DNA of 64,000 bases from Saccharina japonica (lineage: Eukaryota > Sar > Phaeophyceae > Laminariales > Laminariaceae). The position numbers were made by a program, and so were the translations under genes. The notes beneath the pieces are model-generated. The model saw only the letters and a list, made by a program, of their open reading frames with translations, was not told where the DNA came from and did not search any database. Location of the stretch: positions 62,001-126,000 of the forward strand of contig MEHQ01003574.1 of assembly GCA_008828725.1 (NCBI GenBank). Reading direction: 5' to 3'. Shown piece after piece: positions 1 through 12,499 of this stretch (positions are counted from its first letter, which is position 1; each line of letters begins with the position of its first letter).

Positions 1-1400
1 CCTTCGCTGCCACGTTTTTGTCCGGACGACACCGATCTGATGTCGTGCGGCGCACTTAAATTTGTGGAAGGATGGAGGGAAGGAAGGAGTTATGTTGGTG
101 CGCTGAATGTCTAGCCTATTGTGACCGTTTTTGTCAGAGCACGTCGTCCCCTCCTTTTTTTATTTGTTTCTTTTTTTTTTGTCTGGCTGTGCATGTGTAC
201 GTGTGTGTGCGTGTTTTTTTTTTTTGGTCTGCGACTGCCTGTGTCGCTGCTGCTCTCTCTCTCTCTCTCTCTCGCCCAACTCGGCACCAGAACCGCAGAT
301 GGAGAGAGGAAACGGGTGTCACCCCGCGAAGTTAAAGAAACGTGGAGGGACAAACTATCTCCCTGGTCGGTTTTTATCAGGGCTTTTGACGGATCATGAC
401 CCCGATACGCGGGTCGGATCAAAAATGTCTTCAAAATAGCACGGTGGCCGGTGCCGATGCTGCATAGTTCCGCATCTGTCAGATTTTGTTCCCCTCAAAC
501 CCCCGTAGTTCACGCGATCGAAGTATCCCACGCAGCTTGCAAATATGAGTTTCGACGAAATCCTCGATCTCACAGCTGTCGTTTTTTTTTTTTTTTTAAA
601 ATAATATACCAGGTATACAGTACAGGACACCTAGTAAGAAACAGGCTACAGTAGTAAGAAAACCAGGCTGAGATTTTTAGAGGAAAATAAGAATTTCGGG
701 ACTAATTATCTTGAAATTAGTGTAGAAAGCACCCTCTCTCGAATAAGAAATCCATCCTGGGCCAGCTTTCCTGTTTCTTATTAGGTGTTAATGTACTGTA
801 TACGCCATAAGATCATATTTTTTTCGGCAGGTTTATCTTTAAATACGCAAAGGGCTCGTTTATCTTTTGACTCGTCACCATCTCTCTGTCTGGTACGCGC
901 TGTGATCACGATCGATCGTGAGCGGTGCCAGCAGTTTCGACAGTTTTCCTTCTGCTGTCCTATATAAACGGGTCGGTTGGTGGTAAATGGCGCAAAAAAC
1001 AACGAGCGCACTGCTGCTGCTGTGGACGCATGTTACGGTAGAGGTACACCATGATTTTTCCGAGGCGCTTCACTTGAGGAGCTCTATTCCACAAGTGTAA
1101 CTTGTGGTTTCTAGAACCGACTAAAAAAAGCTGTCTGTCTGTCTGTCCGTCCCATGAGAGTCAGTCTAGGGTCACCCACGGACAAATTCATTTCAAAACT
1201 GCTACACCCGTACCGCACGCAACAGGTCGATAGCCCTCGAGGAGGCGATCGTCATGGTCCAAACCATACCTAATGGGGTGCCCTGTGTGGAGTAATCAGG
1301 GTTGGCTGCCAGCATCCCAAACGGAGTGGCGGGCCGAGCAGCAGCAATCGCTCGCCCGAGGCCAGTGTCTAATTTCAAGTGGAATCTGATTCATGAAATT
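1..1400. other. Non-coding stretch with simple repeats
   Basis: T-rich and GT-rich low complexity lies at 150-230, a TC microsatellite at 250-273 and a GTCT run near 1130. No exon is recognised. A family-A MITE end (tgttacggtagaggtacacc) sits at 1029-1050. Confidence 0.5.
628..786. mobile_element. Short MITE (family N)
   Basis: Inverted ends are ACACCTAGTAAGAAACAGG at 628 and CCTGTTTCTTATTAGGTGT at 786. A related copy (aataagaaattcgggg ... aataagaaatc ... ttcttatta) lies at 7285-7410. Confidence 0.55.
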
Positions 1401-1489
1401 CATGTTTGGACCAATGGGGGATGACAACGTTGTCATCCCCCATTGGTGCTGGGAGCGATCAGGTGGAGAAGGCTTTTCCCTCCGTCCCA

Positions 1490-1660
1490 GTCTCGCTTTC
1501 TCGCTCCCTCCTTCTCTCCCTCCCTCGCTCGCCCTCTCCCGCCTTCCGTCCCTCCCTCTCTCCGTCCCCCCCTCCGTGCCCCCGCTCCATCCCTACCACC
1601 CTTCCCTCCTCCCTCCCCCTCTGCTCCATCCTCTCCTATTCCCTGTCACCCCTCGAACCA
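1490..1660 (+). repeat. CCCTC-rich low-complexity tract
   Basis: About 170 bp of C/T-rich irregular CCCTC units. It produces three overlapping Ser/Pro-rich open frames that I do not regard as genes. Confidence 0.8.
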
Positions 1661-2600
1661 AATATGTCACGACACAGGACCTTCAACCCCTTGACAGACA
1701 GCGCCTTGACTGACACCATACTACTAGGTTTTAGTGTTAAAACACTCGGCCCTACACCCTTGACAGCGCAAGTTTCCCTTGCTTGATCCGACATCATTGC
1801 TTCTAACTTGTCGGATGTCTTTGGCGAAATTGTTCAATCATTCATCATTCTAACATGTCGAATTTTTAAACTTTGAACCATTTGAAAATCAATCGTGCCA
1901 ATTGGGTGCGTCCCTCCCTGAAATGCTATTTGTTTTCAACCATTCATCATTCGAAACTTTCAAACACAGCATCACAGCATCAAGCCGGCCGAATCAACCC
2001 AGAACTCGTTCCAAGCACACCATCTAGCCGGACGAATCAACCTACGAGTACGAGCAGAGTATTTCCAAGCCACAGCCCTCTTCTTCCCGCTTCCCTCTTT
2101 CCCTCGCTCCATCCCTCCCTCCCTGTGTGGGAACGCTTGGAATCTGTTCGATTTTGATAACCAATTAGCAGCAAACTTTGTGTGGATACCGTTCCGTTCC
2201 AAGCGTTCCAATGCCTTTTAGAGGAATTAAGTTAAGGCACGCCCTCAGTGTATTGTTAAAAGGACATTGCTCCACTGTCGTGGGAGTGTTACGACAAGCA
2301 CCACGTCTGTTTACAAGCACCACGGCGGTGAAACACAGCATCAAGATGGGTAGCGTGCTTTCGTAAGGAGTTGTTTCTTTACGTTTATGCGCGGGCTGCA
2401 TCATGGATTCTGCTCAACTGACAGTCCCGTGCGGGGCACAGTTTTTGCCGCCGCACCCCCCCCACCCCGACACAACAACAACACCAGCCACACCGCCCGA
2501 CATCCTCCCGACCAGTACATGCACACACACTTGTGGAATAAGCACGTCAACCTGTTCCTTGGCCGTGCAATAACAATGAATGAGATTCCGACGATTCGGG
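1660..2600. other. Non-coding stretch, nothing recognised
   Basis: No exon with credible borders and protein-like content was seen. CTCC-rich text recurs at 2080-2130. Confidence 0.4.
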
Positions 2601-2670
2601 CTTAAGGAACCCCGTCATTCACAAAACGTTTCAGCCAAAAAAAGGTATACCTCTACCTCTATCGTAGCAC
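2600..2670. mobile_element. Fragment of family-A MITE
   Basis: This is the reverse of the family end: cattcacaaaacgtttcagccaaaaaaaggtatacc followed by ctctatcgtagcac. It is one end only. Confidence 0.6.
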
Positions 2671-5200
2671 ACTCGTCTGTGCGCAGATGAAAACATTTCG
2701 TTGTCCCCCCCGCGGTTCTCGGAAACGTCTCTAAACGAGGATGTCCAGAATTGCAAGGTCTGCCACAGCTCAGCCGGTGTTCATGAACTTTTCTTCCACC
2801 TACATGTTGGGAACCAGGCTTATTTAGCGACCCAAACAATCAACAGTCCGATTTTTCGCATTGAGAATTGGCTCACCGATGAGAGTGAGAGGTTGATCGA
2901 AAATCATTCGTTCTTGTTTTGCTAAGAGATAAGAGATGTACTTTCCACACAGTCAAATTGCATGCTGTTCCTGAAGAGTTTAGCTCTTTGGTTTTCCGTC
3001 GGCACTAAAAACGAACCACTAATTCCCTAGGTTTACCCATAGGGTTATCTTTATCGGAAACTCCCAGACCTAATGCAGAGTGTTTAACACTTACTCTCAG
3101 TATATGCGATACGATCCCATGATAGATTCGTATCGATTTCCTGTGTAATCGCTCTATAATTATTTTGTTTTGTTCTGGTGGAAAGGACGGAGGGAGAGGG
3201 AGGGAGGGAAGCTCTGCTAACAGAAGGGAACCGAGGAGAAGCGGCATAAGTAGTAGGCGCGAGCGGCTAGCAGCTAGCAGTTTAGCTGTTAATTTGAGTG
3301 GGGCCGCCAGCCCTTCGTCGTAGAGTTTGGACGTGTGATCACCGACGGTCTTTTGGGCGGGGCCCGTCTTGTAGTCTTGAAAACGATCGCATAGCATCAC
3401 ACAGGCGACGCCAAACGTGCTGGAACTTGGCGAGGGTGGGTAAGATCATGAGCGGTGGCCGACTGCAAGGTGGTGGCGTCGGGGTGTGTGTGTTCTTCAG
3501 GCATCGTTTGGGCGGGGGGGGGAGGGGAGGGGCGTATGTTCGGATCTTCTCTGTGTGCAAGCGGGCACGTACTTACGTCGTACTCGTACACACTTTTGCT
3601 TTCCGAATATCCGCGTGGGAAGCTTTTACGTAAAAGCTACTGTAAAGTTAGTGAAGGAAAAGGTCGATGCAATGTTTCAGTCTTCGTATCCATGCATAGT
3701 GTAGAGTTGATTCAACGAAATACGTTGCTGTGCTGTTCCCTAGGTGTTATATTTAAGATTGCCGTGGATTGAAGCCTCTTTGAGAACCCGGGGTCAGACA
3801 GACAGGTTTGGAGTTTCCGATATAGATCACCCTAGGTAGGTACACCTGGGGAACCGGATGGAGGCATGGACGTTTCTGGGGGCTTTTCGGACTTGACCCC
3901 TTGTAAGCACTGGACCCTCGTTCGGTTGTGGGGACCAAACACTTGGAATTAGAGACATATTTTAGTCCATGTAGAGTGAGGTATTAGGGAAGCGGCTAAA
4001 AACAGTCTATCTATGAATGAATATGGATCACAGGTGTGCTTTTAGCTCGTTCGTCGAGTTTTATCGACGTTTTGCAGGAGCCGCTGCACTACGAGCGACC
4101 GCGATTCATAGAGTTCTCAAGTAAAAATGATCAAAGATAGATGTGCGTAGTTCCAACCTTTGCAACAAAAGTTTGGATCATCTGATTGGATGACGATTTT
4201 ACTGCTGTACTACGGTACTGTAGTTCTCTTTGTTGCGGATCACTTAAAACATAAGCATTCGATCGGGCGAATCAATGGATCAACCAAACGGGAGGATGAT
4301 GACGCCATCGCCACGAAAGACGGTACCATCATCCGGGCGGACTCTTGGCCAATCAGATTTTCCGTTCATCAAACGGATTGGCCAATCGCAAAACTTCGGA
4401 CACGAAATCCCTCTACTCATGTAACCTATACCATACAGCCATGTTATTATTACCGCATAACTCACTGGTGTTTTTTGCATTTTGTTTCGCGTGCAGCGAG
4501 AAAAGCAAGCATCACTCTAACGAGAGGGAGAGTAAACCTACTATAACGGTACTCTCACATCCGTATCGTCCAACGCAACGCCTCGTACTTGTCGACCATT
4601 CACGACCCCCCGACCCCCGCTCCCACAGTGCTAAAAGCAAGGGCAATCCTCTCGCGGATTGCAGCACACAATATGTTCACACAGCAAACCTATCCTCCTG
4701 CGGGTTGAAGCACGCATACTCACGCAAAGGTTGCCACATTGTTAGCTCCAGTTACCGCTCAAACAAGAAAACACACACTGCTGTGATGTGATAAAACAAT
4801 GGATAAATTGTGCCTCAGTGACCCCCGTCCTGGACTCCCACGCGATGTCTCTCTTCTGCCTGTCTAGCTAACTGTTGCTGACGGTGATCGCGGACGCCAC
4901 AAGCAAGCCTGGCGGAGACCACAAGCAAGCCTGAACGCGTAAGCAGTATATTACTCGACACTCGACACCCCTCCATATGGCCATCCCCCCTCCCCAAAAG
5001 GAAACACTATTTGTCGAGACATCTATGATACCATACTATATGATATGTTTTGTTTTTATCCCTACCACACAGACCTGCCATAATATCATCAATTTCACCT
5101 ACAGGTACGGTATACTCGTAAAAAAGTACCACGGACAGAACCTGCAGCCAGCTGCTGTACAAACCTCAGTTTGCATTGCACCGCGCGTTATCTGTAGCAA
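2670..5200. other. Non-coding stretch with one weak exon-like region
   Basis: At 3300-3430 on the minus strand two overlapping frames look somewhat protein-like (LAKFQHVWRRLCDAM and HTSKLYDEGLAAPLKL), but no clean acceptor and donor pair was found. The rest shows no recognisable coding sequence. Confidence 0.3.
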
Positions 5201-5209
5201 ATGCGCGGC

Positions 5210-5850
5210 ATAGCTGCTCAGGAGCCGAGAAAGCATAGCAAAAGGCTCACCCAGGGCTTCAGCTACCCAGGGGGTCGACAACTCTACGCACCCTGCGCTC
5301 CAGCTGCTAATTGCTCGGTAATTCAATGCCTACGGATCGAGAACTCCTTTAGCTGCTAATTTATCCACAATTCAGTGCCTAGACGGATCGAGCACTCGAT
5401 GCTCATTGGTCGAAACCTCGATTGCAAAAGGGTGACCCTGCGCTTTAGCTGATCAGGGGTCGACAACTCTATGCAAATAGGCCACCCCGCGTTTCAGCTG
5501 CTAAGGAGTCGAGAACTCAGTGCCAAGGGATCGATAACGCCGTGCTCAGAGTTTGCGACCCTTCGCTTTAGCTGCTTAGGGGTCGACAACTATATGCAAT
5601 TGAGTGACCCTTCGCTTCAGCTGCTGAGCGGTCCAAAGCTCAATGCTCAGGGGTCCACAGATCGATGCTCAGAGATCGAGAACTTTATGCGCAGGGGTTG
5701 ACAACTCCATGCTCAAGAGTCGACAAGTCAATGCTTAGAGGTCGATAACTCAATACTGAGGGGTCGAGTACCCTATGCTCAGGGATCGAGCACTCGATGC
5801 TCAGGGATCGATAACTCAAATGCTCAGGGATCAAGAACTCTACGGCAAAA
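5210..5850 (+). repeat. Degenerate minisatellite (GGGGTCGACAACTC units)
   Basis: About 640 bp of units such as tcagctgctcaggggtcgac / aactctatgc, with period drifting from about 45 to about 25 bp. Units are too diverged and too irregular for a CRISPR. Confidence 0.8.
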
Positions 5851-5949
5851 CGATGGCCCTGGGTTTCAAAGGTGCTCGGCGGTAGCGTTTGGAGCTAATC
5901 GCGAATCGTCTTCAAGGTTCTTGTGGGGCCTACAACTTTACTGGTTTGA

Positions 5950-6130
5950 AAACCACCAAGGGTGTGTTTAGTGGGGTATCTACTCTGGGGGGTACTCGGG
6001 TACATACCCGAGTGCGACCAATTCCACCAGGTGTTGTACCCGCGTACAGACCCGAGTACGGCCAAAACAACCAGGTGTTGTACCTGGGCACCCCAGAGCA
6101 TATACCCTCGACTGAAACACACCCTATGTA
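5950..6130. mobile_element. Family-F element with GGGTAC..CCCGAGTA core
   Basis: Ends are caagggtgtgtttagtgggg and its inverse at the right (atataccctcgactgaaacac). The inside repeats a partly palindromic unit, ggtacccgagtacatacccgagt. Related copies are at 6910-7140 and 28130-28390. Confidence 0.65.
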
Positions 6131-6239
6131 AATTACCTGTGGTGTATGCGTACATCGAGGCCCAACATGCCGAGAGACAGTCCCGCAACCTCGGCATCAA
6201 CAATCTACGGAGACGAACGCCGTGGCGGCACCTTAAGGG

Positions 6240-6325
6240 CAACGCCAACCTCCTAAACCCCTTAACCACTGTCAAAATGACCTCCCCCACTAATTCCAAG
6301 TAGTTTATACCCAAAAACGTGCGCG
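6240..6325. mobile_element. Mini-MITE ending in TTAACCCC / GGGGTTAA
   Basis: Contains ccactaattccaagtagtttataccc between ccccttaacc and ataaagggg. Sister copies are at 28855-28935, 43010-43075, 49112-49212 and 63940-64000. Confidence 0.55.
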
Positions 6326-6909
6326 CAGTTATAAAGGGGCCAACAGGTTTCCAACTACGAAACAAAAAAACAAGACCTGCGGCATCTGCTGCGTACAGGA
6401 GACACGAGCGCATCAATCAGAAATGCCAGATAACAGCAGAGAGAGGGAGGCGGGTTTCGTGCCCACAGTATTTTTATAGGCCAACTTTTGAAATGGCGAT
6501 ACCTGATTGGTGGTAAGTATCGACCAATCAGACAACAGCGGGCACATAATCACTATCTCAGGCTACAAACCACACAGCAAAAATGTGAGATGGTGCTTTT
6601 GGGAGTCGTCAGTCACACCTTCAGGAGATGCCACACTGAAACTAGTACAACAAGTCTAAGCCGCCCTCCTTCTCAGGCCTAAACTGCCATCGCCCGGCAC
6701 ATTTGAAACACACAGATACTTGTTGGCATCGACACCCCTCGTCGGCGAAAAACGCGTGACAGAACAGGTGGTCTATTCAACCTGTACGCTAACCCCCCAA
6801 TCACGCACACTATACAGCCCCCAAAGGATGGGCCGCTCACGAAACAGCTCGGCGTAAACACAAGACGACGAGTGCGCAGAAGGGGGGGTGCCGCATACAG
6901 AATCAGGCA

Positions 6910-7140
6910 CAGGATTCCAAGGGTGTGTCTAGTAGGGTATAATATACTCTATAGGGGGTACCCGAGTACGTACTCGAGTATGACCGACAAAAAACCCTGC
7001 GGGGTGCCCGGGTACATACCCGAGTATGAAGAAAACAGAAGTGGCGGTACCCGGTACATACCCGAGTGACCAAAACAACCAGGTTTCGTACCCGGGTACC
7101 CCAAGAGTATATACCCTACTAAAGCACATCCTGGGGACTC
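6910..7140. mobile_element. Family-F element, second copy
   Basis: Ends ccaagggtgtgtctagtagg and cctactaaagcacatcctgg are inverted relative to each other. Between them are four GGTAC(CCGAGTA) units. Confidence 0.65.
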
Positions 7141-7409
7141 TCCAAACGGACGGAGTGCATACCCCACCCCGCATTCCCCTGTTGAGTACAGAGAACGGAC
7201 ACCTATCTATGAGTACGAATAACACGAGCACAAATAAGTTCGGCTTTTGATGCTCGCGCATCTTCCCGTGCCCGACGTGGTCACAGGAAAAATAAGAAAT
7301 TCGGGGGCGGTTGTACTGAAGCTAGTGTAGAACGCGCACCCTTTTCCCAAATAAGAAATCGTCCAATCCAGCCTGAGTCGGCATTGGTAGTTCTTATTAT
7401 CAATAGGTG

Positions 7410-8260
7410 TCCCGCCTGCAGGTAAAGTTAGAGAGAAAAACACATTTCATTTTCTGATTCAGCAGTTACTCTATGATGGCCGATAACTATGAGTGGGAAC
7501 ACCGTATACAGCGCCCGCCTGCATGCCCACCACCCTCGACTCGCTCGAGCACGGCGGGCGCAATGACAGCCTCGTACGTAAACGGGGTGGGTCGCAAGCA
7601 AACAAACAAAACGCTTTTTTTGTTGTTGCATAAAACAAATCACCACAAAAAAAAACAAAACAGCGCATCTAAAACCAGCCCTACGCTGTGTTCCAAAAAG
7701 CCCACCACAAATAAAACTACAGTATCTAGCGCACCTGACGCCCGGCTACGCCCTGTCGCAAAAAAGCTCACCACAAACAAAACTAGCGTATCTAAAAGCG
7801 CCCTAGTCTAGCTAGGCTCGTCTCGGCCGCAGGTCCTTTCGATTCGTGCACGAACACTCCTGCACATACTTAGGACGAACGATGCCGCAGTGGGAGCATC
7901 GCCAGGCTCCCGCATTTGTCTTCGCCGATCGGTGTGTGTGTGTGGGGGGGGGGAGGAAAAAATGAACGGAAGGGTTTCGGTTACGATGGCTGAGGCTCGC
8001 AGGTGTCGGCAGTTACAAAACGTATCACGTAGCTTGCAAAGCTGAGTTTCGACCATTTAATCGGTCGAACCATACTCGTAGCCCAGCGTTTTTCTCCCTT
8101 CAGCATTTTCCTTCACTCCGTTCGTTAAGTCTTCACACAAAAAAAACATACTCATTCAAGACATTCAAGTATTCCGTATATCCGAGGGCGGCGATACATC
8201 ACAGCTGACGTATTCGTAAAAAAATACGCAAAAACATCCCGCGCGCCCCTGTAAGTTTTT
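7410..8260. other. Non-coding stretch, A-rich and GT-rich patches
   Basis: Nothing recognisable beyond poly-A-like runs and a short GT run at 7933-7945. Confidence 0.4.
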
Positions 8261-8263
8261 TTT

Positions 8264-8335
8264 TTTGGCTTTTTCTGATCAGCCGTCTATATCGGGAGGG
8301 CTTTTTCTGATCAGCCGTCTGTATCGGGGGGGGAA
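8264..8335 (+). repeat. Two-unit 35-bp tandem repeat
   Basis: ggctttttctgatcagccgt continues into a tatcggg tail twice in succession. Confidence 0.8.
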
Positions 8336-8347
8336 AAAAAAAAAAAA

Positions 8348-8523
8348 AAGGGGGGGGCGTACTCATTTGTTGTTTGCCTTAGTTATTAACCATTGACCAT
8401 GCATCCCTTTCAAGAAGGAGCGCCGGGGGGGGGGGGGGGGGCGTACTCATTTGTTGTTTGCCTTAGTTATTAACCATTGACCATGCATCCCTTTCAAGAA
8501 GGAGCGCCGGGGGGGGGGGGGGG
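8348..8523 (+). mobile_element. Two tandem poly-G elements (family C, variant body)
   Basis: A G-run followed by cgtactcatttgttgtttgc and ending in aagaaggagcgcc is present twice, virtually identical, each copy headed by a G homopolymer. The copies form a perfect tandem duplication of about 90 bp. Confidence 0.75.
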
Positions 8524-8895
8524 TCGTATAATATGACCATACGTAGGGGGGCAGAGAAATCAGAACCACGATGGACACAAAAAGCCATGGAGCCCCCTCT
8601 GTTACACACCATACTTAGATATGATTACTATGCCCCCGCTGAAAAAGTTTTCAATGCTGTAGATACCTAGCCCATGAGATTGTATATCGGTCTCATCATA
8701 GGTCATTATTTGTTTTAAACGTCTGTCGTGTTGAGGGAGATATAGAGGTCCTTTACCGAGGAACATCAGAAAAAAATACAGTAGGTGTTACCCCTATGAG
8801 GCAAAACACGCGTCAACCTCTACTTCTCCTTGAGCTCGTTGGGGCGTTAGTCCATGGCCATCCTGTGCCCCCCCCCCCGCCCGACCCACACCCAC

Positions 8896-8943
8896 CTTGT
8901 ACACGTGAAACTTCAGTTCGCCAACATGGTAGGTAGCCACCCG
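8896..8943 (-). CDS. Candidate downstream exon of the DOT1 gene
   Basis: After an acceptor (accaacgcag, phase 0) the frame encodes RVATYHVGELKFHVYK and meets a gtgggt donor in phase 0. An earlier acceptor at 8957 (gatgatgatgcag) would give phase 2. The text resembles the final strand of some DOT1 domains, but it is short and lies 5 kb from exon 18. I hold it only as a candidate. Confidence 0.3.
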
Positions 8944-9264
8944 CTGCGTTGGTGTGCTGCATCATCATCATCGCAGAAACATAAAACAAAATACACGCGC
9001 GCGCGAAGATGGGGCGAAGCGGCGTTACGGGCCGAAAACCAAACGATGCGGGATGAGATACACCGGTGTCAAGTTTAGTGCTTACGACATGGCCCAGCTT
9101 GGACACAAATGGTTGACAGTCCACACGAACTCTTCGTTACGTCTTCATACCGAGAAATTTGTCTCGGACACTCGGGACTTAAAGTAGGGTTACATCTTTA
9201 AATTCAAGCACACTTTTCAACCATTTTGTCGAGCCTGGGCCAAGGTTTACACAGTATACAGCCC

Positions 9265-9320
9265 TCACATATATACCGTATCACACCCGGGTGATAACAT
9301 TAACACACCGCTTGTGTGGC
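9265..9320. mobile_element. Fragment of family-G element
   Basis: atataccgtatcacacccgg then gtgataacattaacacacc matches the ends of the copies at 21350 and 24005. Confidence 0.5.
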
Positions 9321-9435
9321 AATTAGCAAATTCTTCGACGTCCCCCATGGTTCCAATCACGAAACCTGCACAGTCTAAGGAAACTGAGGCATTTCGAGAC
9401 GGCACAACATCACAACATAACCGACGGTATTTCTA

Positions 9436-9825
9436 AGCCAATAAATTTTCCTTTTCCAGCAGTATACGAATAGCTCTGTGCTCTGTGGTAGCCTTGCTCT
9501 CCCGTATGCGTCTGATTTTACCAAACAAACCACGAGCTACAATACCATGTAAGCGCAACATGTGCGTAACAGTTGTTGCCCTGTTCGCGCTAGTAGCACT
9601 TATTGTAGCCTGTTCAGCAACTCTTAAGGCATAAAACCCTCGCAGGGTCGTGTTCATATACAGCGGCAAAACACAGGGAGCGACAGCAAGAGACAACCAA
9701 CCAACCAACCCCACCGACGTCCACGACCGCTGCCACGCCAAAAGAGGGGGCAGACGCGAATTCAGAGTCAAGTATGCCAGGGGACCGCCGCGGTTTGACC
9801 CCTTGACTAACCGCCCCCGACACAA
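9436..9825 (-). other. Open frame of unknown status
   Basis: The last about 75 residues (ALRVAEQATISATSANRATT ... HRAIRILLEKENLLA) read like globular protein, while the first half does not. No similarity is recognised. It could be a terminal exon or chance. Confidence 0.2.
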
Positions 9826-9944
9826 AAAAACGGTTTAATAACCCCTTTGGTACTTCAGAAGGGGGGGGGGGGTCGATATGAACTGACGATTACAGCATCG
9901 GCCGCAAGAGGCAGTTCGGGCTGCAGGGGTAGGGGGTGTGTCCG

Positions 9945-10115
9945 AAGTGCAACATGGTGAACCTGGGGAGATGTGCAATATGGTGAACCTTGGGAGATGT
10001 GCAAACATGGTGAATCTAGGGAGATGTGCAACATGGTGAACCCAGGGAGACGTGTAACATGGTGAACCTAGGGAGATGTGCAACATGGTGAATCTAGGGA
10101 GATGTACGGCACGCG
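9945..10115 (-). repeat. 26-bp minisatellite inside family-H repeat
   Basis: Six or seven units of gcaacatggtgaacctaggg + agatgt. The flank (ctgcaggggtagggggtgtg) recurs at 11655, 58215 and 60950, so the array is part of a dispersed element. Confidence 0.85.
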
Positions 10116-10594
10116 CGCAGCATGGTGATACTACGGAGTACTGCCGGGCACGCTTCCTAGACGCTTGATAATATCGCACACGTTGTTTGCTCGGCCGCTA
10201 TACTATAATCAACACAAATGGGTGCCACAAGGGTTAGGGCCAAAAGAGTCCTTGAAGCTAGTTCGACGCGCCCTCAAAGGCCGGTCTCTTATTAGTAGCA
10301 TTTTTTGCTCACAGCTCTCATCGCAACCTTGCAGTGCGTGAGAGGCGGTTGTTCGAGCTTGGCTGGCAGTGCGGCTGGCACGGCGGCAAGTCCTTTTCCG
10401 CGTCGCTACATGACATGAGCGATAGCCTCGAATGTGCAAGCCTAACCCTAACCCGCCAACACGACAGCGGCAAACTTTGCCCTACGATACAAAACATGAC
10501 ACGCCTTATGATAAAAAGGTGACGTGCCTTATGATGCAACGGCAAACCATGTCCTACGATAAAAAGGTGACATGCCCTACATATGACACTGTTG

Positions 10595-10850
10595 CACAAC
10601 CTCGGACAGATAATCGATTCCCCCTTCATGATCTACATATGTCAGGGCACATGGATTCCTGACCTGTATGATCTACTAGAGGTCATATTGCCGGGGTGTA
10701 AGCCATATAATCTGTATGATCTATTGTAGGACGTGTTTCCTGGGTTGGATCTGCACTATACAGATCATGCACAGCATATCACATAGGCAGGCTAGGACCT
10801 AGATGATCTGCTGTAGACAGATAGATCGTCATCTGTACGAGGTGTGTACC
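10595..10850. mobile_element. Family-B MITE copy 1
   Basis: Ends are acctcggacagataatcg and atctgtacgaggtgtg, inverted. Inside is the family core with gatctgcactatacagatc. Confidence 0.7.
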
Positions 10851-11129
10851 ATTGTGACATGCCCTACGTATGATGCAAAGTCTACATGCCCTACTCGAAT
10901 GACAAAGAGGTGACATGCCCTATGATACAAAGGTGCACATGGCCTATGATACGCACCAGGTGAATGTCCACTCTGTCTGCGACCAAGCCTGCGGCGGTGT
11001 GTGCAGCATGTCCATCGTGATGAGCGTTACAGAGTGCTCTACTCCCCGAAGGAGTCTAACCAACTTCGACTCGTAGCTGTCCTTTGCTTTCGCAGGGTCG
11101 CCCTGTTCGAGATCAGGCGGCATTCGCAG

Positions 11130-11345
11130 AGGGGGGGGGGGGGGAGGTGTATTCATTGTTACGCATGGCCGTAGGTAGGCATATGACCATACGAAGACCT
11201 TTGCAGCCCTACAATGCCGGGACGGAGCACGTCGGGTTTTCACCTGGCCAGACAGGCATATGCTTGCACCAAGCGCGAAGCAACATGGGGTGTTGTTCGG
11301 CGAGTCGCATGAAGGGTGAGCTGCATCCTACGAAGAACCGCTCGT
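11130..11345 (+). mobile_element. Family-C poly-G element
   Basis: G12 run, then ggtgtattcattg, ccgtaggtaggcatatgacc, acaatgccgggacggagcac and a tail to gaagaaccgc. Read on the other strand, it is a roughly 220-bp body with a poly-C tail. Confidence 0.75.
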
Positions 11346-11392
11346 GAAGAGGAGTTCAACACCTCGTGCAAATTGATAACAGCGTCCAATGA

Positions 11393-11530
11393 GGGGGGGG
11401 GTACTCATGTCATGCATGGCCGTAGTCGTACGATCATAGACCCTCGCATCCCTACAATGCCGGGACGGAGCATGTAGGGTCTTCACCGACCAGGCAGACA
11501 TTGCTTGCACCAAGGGCGAAGCACCGTGAG
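11393..11530 (+). mobile_element. Family-C poly-G element, truncated
   Basis: ggggggggtactcatgtcat then the same body as at 11130 up to agcaccgtgag, where it stops. Confidence 0.75.
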
Positions 11531-11639
11531 ATGGGAGAAATTACACATTATTTGCCTTCTACGTTAACTCCTTTGGGGCTGACTGAAGAGGGATACAAAT
11601 GTCGAAAATAAATGGCTTGATTATAGTACCGTATCGGCC

Positions 11640-11775
11640 ACACGAAGAAGCCCAGGCTGCCGGGGTAGGGCGTGTGTCCGAAATGCAACATGGTGAACCT
11701 AGGGAGATGTAATACGCATGCGCATCATGATGATACTTGTGATGATGCGTGATCTTCCTAGGCGCTTGACATTAA
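11640..11775. mobile_element. Family-H repeat with a single minisatellite unit
   Basis: Shares both flanks with the copy at 9.9-10.15 kb but has only one 26-bp unit. Confidence 0.6.
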
Positions 11776-12499
11776 GAGCGCACTTATCGTTTTTTTAGGT
11801 CGCTATACGTGGACCCCTAAAGAGTTAAAATAGTAGCCTTTAGGAAAATGGGAGTTTGATGAAAAAAAACTGGCTCGACTTTCGCACGAAAAAAATGATT
11901 TCATTTTTAAAACAGCGAAATAGTGTATTACGTACGGTGCCTCACATAATAATTTGAGCCTGGTAAAAAAAAAACGAAGAGTGTCTTAAGTTGTGTCGCG
12001 TGCTGTATGTACCTCATGCCCACACTACGCGAAGGACGGGAATTATAGGTATATCTTGACGCCCTCTGGTGTCTGTCGCATTGGCGGTTCGATCGGTTGC
12101 ACCGTCTTCAAACGCCGTGGCCGTCGCTATGAACCACATCACATCACATCACATGTTTGCAGTGGGGACGCGCAAACACACGCATCAAGAAATGGTGCCC
12201 AAAAAGCAGACAATTGGCGTTTCCAGCTTCTGGACGGCTGGCCCAGTTTCGACGAAACTATTGATTTACGACGACTTTTATATCAAACCCAAACCCTACA
12301 ACTCACCGTACAACGGGGGGCATAGTACTCATAACACAAGATGGATCCAATAACCATGTATCTCCCAATGTTTACACACACATATTTGGTTCTAACTACT
12401 ATGGTGTGTTCCGTAGTAGCCCTAACCCCGACCGCCTACAGAAAATTCTCGGCATGCTCTAGGATGCAATGAACAGTTCGTGTGCGCCATCAACCCAAA

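Noticed and set aside
1393-1786. Ser/Pro-rich open frames
   Set aside because: Low-complexity CCCTC tract open in all three frames.
3005-3400. 131-residue minus-strand frame
   Set aside because: Part reads like protein, but the rest is a low-complexity Leu run and no acceptor or donor fits.
5210-5850. Possible CRISPR or coding repeat
   Set aside because: Period drifts and frames contain stops; a degenerate minisatellite.
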